From positions 1 to 41,932 of the forward strand of contig JAQCLE010000028.1 of the NCBI GenBank assembly GCA_027592755.1: DNA of 41,932 bases, read 5' to 3'. This stretch comes from Bacteroidota bacterium. GTDB lineage: Bacteria; Bacteroidota; Bacteroidia; Cytophagales; Cyclobacteriaceae. The notes beneath the pieces were generated by a model. The model saw only the letters and a list, made by a program, of their open reading frames with translations. It was not told the origin of the DNA and did not search any database. Below are positions 37,501 to 41,932 of the stretch, piece after piece (position 1 is the first letter of the stretch; each line of letters opens with the position of its first letter). A program made the position numbers and the translations under genes.

Positions 37501-37780
37501 CAAAGGCATAATTCCCACTTTCCGCCTTTGCAAAAAGACCATTCTTATTGTCGAATCTCAGATTTGCTTTGCGGGCGTGTTCATCAGGTCCATGGCATTG
37601 GTAGCACCGGTCAGATAAAACGGACTTTATATGAATGTTGAAATCTACCTTTTCTGGTAATCTTTCATAAGCCGTAGCGACGTCTTCCGGCATGGAGGGT
37701 TGGCATCCGTATAGGAATAATACCAACACCAGACCGATCAACGGCGAATGAAACAATATGGACAGCGGGTGGCGAAGCAT
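34586..37780 (-). CDS. PSCyt1-DUF1549-LamG-DUF1553 lipoprotein
   Basis: A 1064-residue protein with signal and lipobox (LFLYGC, Cys26). Domains in order: planctomycete cytochrome c-like domain (about 45-150, with CYQCH, Cys59, Cys62 and His63, and a later YLMPSP that could give an axial Met), DUF1549 (about 165-370, with LDLARYADSHGFHADGERTM), a concanavalin/laminin-G-like domain (about 475-690) and DUF1553 (about 735-1030, with RNPLTARVAVNRYWQMIFG and ERTNTPLQSLVLLNDPQFLE). The CxxCH could bind haem c. These proteins pair with DUF1501 proteins and are placed in carbohydrate breakdown by genomic context. Four bases separate it from the DUF1501 gene. It is periplasmic or surface-anchored. Confidence 0.92.
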   Translation of the reverse strand: MLRHPLSILFHSPLIGLVLVLFLYGCQPSMPEDVATAYERLPEKVDFNIHIKSVLSDRCYQCHGPDEHARKANLRFDNKNGLFAKAESGNYAFVPGNISRSEAIKRILSNDPEYLMPSPKSNHTLNAAEKAAIIKWVEQGAEWKEHWAFIPPEKGTVPEETDGWVSKNEIDLFIQDKLINKDLSPSPEAEKSRLLRRVTMDLTGLPPTIPEMEDFLNDPSESAYEKVVDRLLNTVAYAERMTLEWLDLARYADSHGFHADGERTMWPWRDWVIQAFKDNKPYDQFVSEQLAGDLMPNATKEQITATAFNRNHPMTAEGGAVDEEFRVEYVSNRTNTLGTAFLGLTIECARCHDHKFDPISQKEYYQMSAFFNNVKELGMTGDDGDFGPMFKLTSEVTDQELVLLEQKITEWETRSKAQKEKLVATGNFENNGDFEKVKPILQHSFTQLTKTDSSEFLDKRPQTIQNNTDPVAGISGEGRRFNHQDDLITINKFGQFELFEPFSVSVWVNPEEETGKTKVIIGNAGQKNNLWRGWDFYLDSTSQVAVRLISSLPHNYIHVKSGKAVPLNEWTQIFFSYDGSSRAEGIKIYINGEKTTSIVIYDDLYKSILPTNAARTRDPRGLWVGKSYRTFGGDNGIFKGSIDELSVFDTEVAGSQVVSVYEQSKRGLTPVIYDLKSQDYRETSNELISWRTKLLSMMDTIPELMVMEEMHKPRPTYVLNRGVYDAHEEEVKPGMPAKILGMSSEFPSNRLGLSQWLFDKRNPLTARVAVNRYWQMIFGLGIVSSANDFGSQGTMPTHPELLDWLAVEFMESGWDVRALIRMMVTSRTYRQSSKTSKELREKDGMNTWLARGPSYRWQAEFIRDNALASSGLLNDEIGGESAKPFQPDGLWLEKGNFSHFLYQYKKDEGEGQYRRSMYTFIRRTSPPPFMTLFDAPSREVCTIARERTNTPLQSLVLLNDPQFLEASRALAFRLKREAGDSLKDKIETGFQLVLSRPPSEKETEVFETLYQDEYEEFQKDIKGTTDYLAVGDFKVSENYDPIEIAALSVLSNTLFNMDEAYMKR

Positions 37781-37806
37781 TATTTTAGTTGCTGGTGAAT
37801 TTCCGA

Positions 37807-38874
37807 TTATACCCTCTCTAATTTAATCGGATAAGTTTGATCCGCATTCCACTGGCAGACATAAATATTCTTGTCATCATCAATACAAACGTCATGACCA
37901 TGTTTTAAAATCGGTTGATCTTGTAACATCAGTTGCAATTGACCATCGATATACTTAGGCTCAGTTCCTCCAGGATTTGAAATCACCTTATTATTCTCAT
38001 CCAGAATGGTCACAAATCCGGAATTTGTGGTTTGATTAAGGTACTTCAACCTCGACCAACACACGCCTGCGTATAAATTGCCCTCATCAATGACAGCACG
38101 ACAAACAAAAGCGCCGGGTAAAAATATTGTCTCAATATAAGTCCCATCCAGGGTGAACCCCTTAAAACAATTGTGCGCCCAGGAGGTAATTAATAGCGTT
38201 GTTTTTTTTGGATTACGATCATCTATACACACGCCATGCGCTGTTTGAAATTGATCTTCTTCATCTCCTTTTCCACTTCCTATTTTACGGATGAACTCTC
38301 CCTCCTTTGTAAACTGCAAAACATATTGAGACCCGTACCCATCCGCAACATAAATATCCCCATTCGGACCGATGGCCGTTTCGGTGGGTATAAACTTGTC
38401 CTCCTCAGCGTATGCTCCATATGTAAATGGATGCTCAATGCGCATCAATTCACGACCATAAAGGGTCGTTTTGATAACGGCTCCGGCATTGTCACTAATG
38501 AACAAGAATTCCTCACCGCCAGCATTCCACAAAGTCAAGCCATGGCCCCCCTTGTAGCTTATCCCCCATGAATCAAGCAGTTTACCTGATTTATCGTATA
38601 TCAGAATATTATTTTTAGTCTCATCCCCTACCATTATCAATCTTCCCTTCGAATCCATAACCATCTCATGACAGTTTTTTACCGGGGTTTTGGCTGGATC
38701 TAAATCCCCCCACTCCTTATGTAACCGGTATCTAAAATCGCCATGCCCAACAATCTCATCACCGAGTTTTGGTTTTGATTTGCCAATGTAAAAGGGAGGA
38801 ATCAATATTGCCCCGGCACTCATGGTGAGTGAAGTTTTGGTAAACTCTCTTCGCTTGATCAATTTTGACTTCAT
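37807..38874 (-). CDS. Tat-exported NHL-type beta-propeller protein
   Basis: A 355-residue protein with a twin-arginine leader (KRREFTKTSLTMSAG). The mature protein has repeated propeller blades with phrases like KNILIYDKSGKLLDSWG, GPNGDIYVADGYGSQYVLQF, TKEGEFIRKIGSGKGDEEDQ and HGHDVCIDDDKNIYVCQW. These are NHL/peptidyl-glycine-lyase-like six-blade propellers. No catalytic residue is certain. It is transcribed between the LRR-cytochrome gene (21 bases) and the DUF1553 gene (26 bases), so it probably is part of the same exported machinery, perhaps as a lyase or a binding scaffold. Confidence 0.82.
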   Translation of the reverse strand: MKSKLIKRREFTKTSLTMSAGAILIPPFYIGKSKPKLGDEIVGHGDFRYRLHKEWGDLDPAKTPVKNCHEMVMDSKGRLIMVGDETKNNILIYDKSGKLLDSWGISYKGGHGLTLWNAGGEEFLFISDNAGAVIKTTLYGRELMRIEHPFTYGAYAEEDKFIPTETAIGPNGDIYVADGYGSQYVLQFTKEGEFIRKIGSGKGDEEDQFQTAHGVCIDDRNPKKTTLLITSWAHNCFKGFTLDGTYIETIFLPGAFVCRAVIDEGNLYAGVCWSRLKYLNQTTNSGFVTILDENNKVISNPGGTEPKYIDGQLQLMLQDQPILKHGHDVCIDDDKNIYVCQWNADQTYPIKLERV

Positions 38875-38895
38875 AGGATTGTATTTCGTTAAAGA

Positions 38896-40272
38896 TCAAT
38901 TAACAACACCAATATCAATTGATAATTTGGGTAGTTTCTCTTTTAATACACTTACCCCTTCTGAAGTTACCAGTGTTTGCCATAAATAAGCTCTTCTTAA
39001 AGAATTTATAGATTCAAGAGCCGTTAGACCTTTATCACTAACCTTCGTATCATACAAGCTAATTGATTCCAGATACTTTAGTTTGTTCAAGTACGGAAGT
39101 CCTTCATCTGATATCTCATTTGAATTGAGCCTGAGTCGTGTTAGTTTTTCCAATTGACCAATTATCTCCAAATTCTCATCGGTTATACCCATACCGCTTA
39201 GATCAAGCCATGTTACCTGATCGGAAACTAACAAGAGTGCATCCAGATTTTCTGCTGTTAATTCTTTGAAATCGGGAGATACATTAATGTCGAGATAGTT
39301 ATTATTCTGAGATATTTGCCGAGCAATCAAACCATTTTCTTGTAATTGTTCCATGACTTCACTGCCTACCAGTTCAACAGCGATCATTTCATAAATCGGC
39401 TTGATTCTGGTATCCAGTCCAAAATCCCGCTTCAGCAGGGTTGCCAGGTTAGAGTTCGATTCTAAAGTACTGAATCTTTGTTCAAATGAAGCTCCTGAAT
39501 TAATCCACCATTTTAACAGCTCAATCTCTGAAAAGGACAAGGGAGTCCCCTTTGGAGGCATAAATTTCTTGTGCCCGGGTGGTAAAGTTGTTCTCAGAAG
39601 CATTTCACTTTCAAAGGGTTTTGCCGTAACAAATACTGCCCCATTATCTCCACCCTCTTCCAGACCATCGACAGTTAACAAGTTCAAACCTCCTTTCTTT
39701 TGAGAATCATTGTGGCAATTGCCGCATTTGGCCTCAACTATGGGTAGAATGATGTCGTTAAAAACAATAACCGAATCAGGCTGAGTCGGCATGTTGGCAA
39801 ATAGCATTTGGTCATTACTATTACCCTGGAAAATATCCTTTACAAAATCTGGTGCGTATTCCGTCAAATAGCCTTCACCATGTGTCAAATTTCCTCCAAG
39901 GTGACCTGTAAAGCCTACCATTCCCATTATGACAATTACTAATATGGGAAATAATCTATCGCTTACTTGAAGCACCTGAAACCTAATTACACACAACATG
40001 ATAGATCCGATGCATACTGTTATTCCTAACCAGCGATGAAGAAACAGGGTATTTGGATCATATCCTCTATCCTCTGCGACGAACCAGCCCAAAATAGCTG
40101 CCACAACGGCGGAAACGGCTCCGAGTAGTAAAACAAATGAAACGGCTGAATCCAAATATTTGTATTTCCCCTTAGTAGAGAGAAAATGCATAATTCCTCC
40201 AAGTAAAATAAGCGTGATTGGCAGATGAACTACCAGAGGATGAAAGCGACCTAGAAAAAGTGTTGTATCCAT
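38896..40272 (-). CDS. DUF2231 membrane domain, cytochrome c and LRR fusion protein
   Basis: A 458-residue fusion. Residues 1-125 form four membrane helices of the DUF2231 type with GRFHPLVVHLPI (His11, His16) and a later LHRWLG (His79) and GHLGGNLTHG (His124, His131) that could bind haem b. About 165-275 is a planctomycete-type cytochrome domain with CGNCH (Cys183, Cys186, His187) and a MPPKG methionine. About 335-455 is a set of leucine-rich repeats of the ribonuclease-inhibitor-like type (ENLEIIGQLEKLTRLRLNSN). This suits an inner-membrane electron carrier with a periplasmic recognition part. It leads the set propeller, DUF1553, DUF1501. Confidence 0.9.
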   Translation of the reverse strand: MDTTLFLGRFHPLVVHLPITLILLGGIMHFLSTKGKYKYLDSAVSFVLLLGAVSAVVAAILGWFVAEDRGYDPNTLFLHRWLGITVCIGSIMLCVIRFQVLQVSDRLFPILVIVIMGMVGFTGHLGGNLTHGEGYLTEYAPDFVKDIFQGNSNDQMLFANMPTQPDSVIVFNDIILPIVEAKCGNCHNDSQKKGGLNLLTVDGLEEGGDNGAVFVTAKPFESEMLLRTTLPPGHKKFMPPKGTPLSFSEIELLKWWINSGASFEQRFSTLESNSNLATLLKRDFGLDTRIKPIYEMIAVELVGSEVMEQLQENGLIARQISQNNNYLDINVSPDFKELTAENLDALLLVSDQVTWLDLSGMGITDENLEIIGQLEKLTRLRLNSNEISDEGLPYLNKLKYLESISLYDTKVSDKGLTALESINSLRRAYLWQTLVTSEGVSVLKEKLPKLSIDIGVVN

Positions 40273-40346
40273 AGAATATTATCAAATTTGTGAATTTACT
40301 CTTTTATTTACCAACTCAAAATCTTGCAACATTTGTCGATGATGAA

Positions 40347-41798
40347 TCAAGCTATGATATCTTTCACAACATTTCCGTGAACATCCGTCAACCGATATCG
40401 CCTTCCCTGATGTTTAAAAGTTAGTCGTTCATGATCTATCCCCATTTGATTGAGTATTGTAGCCTGGAAGTCATGAACATGCACGGGATCCTTAACAACA
40501 TTGTAGCTAAAATCATCGGTGGCACCATAGGTTATCCCGGGCTTGATACCACCACCTGCCATCCAAACAGTAAAGCATCGAGGATGATGGTCACGGCCAT
40601 AGTTGGTCTCTGTTAATTTACCCTGGCTGTAATTAGACCTTCCAAACTCACCTCCCCAGATAACCAATGTATCTTCCAAAAGCCCTCTCCTTTTTAAATC
40701 AACTATTAGTGCGGCTGATGCCTGGTCAGTGTCCCTACACTGTGATCGGATTTCTGAAGGTAAATCCGAGTGCTGATCCCATCCCAGATGATAGAGCTGT
40801 ACAAATTTCACATCTCGTTCTGCCATCCTTCGGGCCAGAAGACAGTTGGCGGCATAGGTCCCTGGTCTCCTGGCATCTTTACCGTACAACTCAAAGACCT
40901 CGTCTGGTTCATCAGATAAATCCGTGGCCTCAGGTACCGAAGTTTGCATTTTGTAGGCCATTTCGTATTGAGATATTCTTGATTGAATTTCCGGATCCCC
41001 AAAATCCTGCATCCTTAAATGGTTCATTTTTGATAAAACATCTAAAACCTGCCTTCTGGATGATGACGTGATACCAGCCGGGTTTTGCAGGTACAATACA
41101 GGATCTTTTCCTGACCTGAATTGAACACCCTGATGTAAGGAGGCAAGGAATCCATTTCCCCAAAGTCTTGAATAAATAGGCTGGGGTCGTTGAGCACCCC
41201 TGGATAACAGGACACTAAACGTTGGCAAATTCTTGTTCATACTTCCAAGACCATAACTTAACCACGATCCAATACTTGGTCTGCCGGCCTGTTGTGATCC
41301 TGTTTGAAAGAAGGTGATAGCGGGATCATGATTTATAGCTTCGGTATGTAGTGACTTAATAAAGCACAAGTCATCAACCACTTTGGCAGTATGGGGCATG
41401 AGCTCACTGACCCAGGCACCGCTTTGCCCATGTTGTTTAAAATCAAAGATTGCAGGGGCAAGTGGAAAAGTCGATTGCCCCGAAGTCATTCCTGTTAACC
41501 GTTGACCGTTTCTAATGGAATCAGGCAGATCCTCTCCCCTCATCTTCATCAGGAGAGGTTTGTAATCAAATAGATCAATTTGAGATGGTCCACCGCTTTG
41601 AAATAGATAAATGATTCTTTTTGCTTTTGGTGCAAAATGTTGAGCATTCAATATTTTAGCTGCATCCGACGATGATTTGGTGGAGGAGTTACAACCAAGT
41701 AAAGAACCTAAAGCCATGCTGCCAATTCCGAGGCTCGATTTTGACAGAAAGTGCCGACGGTTCAATTTGTGCAAATGGTCAGAACAGATGTCTCTCAT
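40347..41798 (-). CDS. DUF1501 protein, first copy, Tat leader
   Basis: A 483-residue DUF1501 protein from the ATG at 41798; an ATG eight codons earlier (41822) overlaps the stop of the upstream gene, but 41798 has a purine-rich AAGGAAGAAGGAA in front of it and the start matches the second copy. The leader [20 protein letters not shown] is a Tat type, ending with a lipobox-like LLGC. Same landmarks as the second copy: [40 protein letters not shown] and [13 protein letters not shown]. It stands next to the DUF1553 gene that runs off the right edge. Confidence 0.9.
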   Translation of the reverse strand: MRDICSDHLHKLNRRHFLSKSSLGIGSMALGSLLGCNSSTKSSSDAAKILNAQHFAPKAKRIIYLFQSGGPSQIDLFDYKPLLMKMRGEDLPDSIRNGQRLTGMTSGQSTFPLAPAIFDFKQHGQSGAWVSELMPHTAKVVDDLCFIKSLHTEAINHDPAITFFQTGSQQAGRPSIGSWLSYGLGSMNKNLPTFSVLLSRGAQRPQPIYSRLWGNGFLASLHQGVQFRSGKDPVLYLQNPAGITSSSRRQVLDVLSKMNHLRMQDFGDPEIQSRISQYEMAYKMQTSVPEATDLSDEPDEVFELYGKDARRPGTYAANCLLARRMAERDVKFVQLYHLGWDQHSDLPSEIRSQCRDTDQASAALIVDLKRRGLLEDTLVIWGGEFGRSNYSQGKLTETNYGRDHHPRCFTVWMAGGGIKPGITYGATDDFSYNVVKDPVHVHDFQATILNQMGIDHERLTFKHQGRRYRLTDVHGNVVKDIIA

Positions 41799-41821
41799 AA
41801 TTCCTTCTTCCTTGTTTAACA

Positions 41822-41932
41822 TTATGAATGGCTGGTTTCATCCAGATTAAATATTGCACTGGCTACCACAGTAAGTGCTGCCAGTTTATTCCTATCAAAA
41901 TTCTCACCGGTAGGAGAATCACCAATTTGGAT
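41822..41932 (-). CDS. C-terminal end of a second PSCyt1/DUF1553 protein, partial at window edge
   Basis: The last 36 codons of a frame that enters from the right edge, ending [20 protein letters not shown] and a TAA. This lines up with the C terminus of the 1064-residue protein (IEIAALSVLSNTLFNMDEAY), where all the key positions (AAL, V, S/A, F-N-L/M-D-E) match. So the DUF1553/DUF1501 pair exists twice. The TAA shares its last base with the ATG at 41822. Confidence 0.8.
   Translation of the reverse strand: MQIGDSPTGENFDRNKLAALTVVASAIFNLDETSHS

Overview
The window looks like part of a chromosome from a Bacteroidota bacterium, probably a marine or aquatic member of the Cytophagales. Many exported proteins end their signal peptide in a Gln-Ser or Ala-Gln site, Shine-Dalgarno sequences are mostly weak, and a few upstream regions resemble the Bacteroidota TTG/TAnnTTTG promoter. 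The lineage call is inference; there is no rRNA or other marker gene in the window.

Left part (1-6.1 kb): four overlapping or tightly packed plus-strand genes encode exported proteins, ending in an 801-residue leucine-rich-repeat protein that carries a three-times repeated WW/W module. Facing them is a minus-strand trio of small exported proteins, one of which looks like a deuterolysin (M35)-type zincin. From 6.2 to 10.4 kb come an arylsulfatase lipoprotein, an orphan transglutaminase, a palindromic repeat and the C-terminal two thirds of an isoquinoline 1-oxidoreductase-type molybdenum hydroxylase.

At about 10.42 kb the hydroxylase, which has lost its 5' end, abuts head to head a glycosyltransferase that has also lost its 5' end. 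A second abrupt junction at about 21.89 kb joins the first 50 or so codons of a circularly permuted ATP-grasp protein to the last 75 or so codons of a GH30-type glycosidase. Between the two breakpoints lies ordinary chromosomal content: a GT/GT4/GH130 glycan cluster, a CsbD-like stress protein, flotillin FloA, a cold-shock protein with a fatty-acid desaturase, a YbiT-type ABC-F ATPase and a DEAD-box helicase. The junctions are either real deletions or assembly chimeras.

Middle part (22-29.5 kb): an FAD-dependent oxidoreductase, a 55-residue PLDc_N-type membrane protein, a glutamate-carboxypeptidase-II-like M28 peptidase, a second sulfatase, a conserved gene broken by one missing base in an A tract, and a two-domain universal stress protein.

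Right part (29.5-41.9 kb): a long minus-strand run best known from Planctomycetes: PSCyt1/DUF1549/DUF1553 proteins paired with DUF1501 proteins (two pairs, one cut by the window edge), a fused DUF2231 membrane/cytochrome c/LRR protein, a Tat-exported beta-propeller, glutathione-independent formaldehyde dehydrogenase, a PhoX-like (DUF839) protein and an SGNH esterase. Five products carry twin-arginine-type leaders. Together these suggest an export-dependent periplasmic or surface catabolic system that ends in formaldehyde oxidation, but its substrate cannot be read from the sequence.
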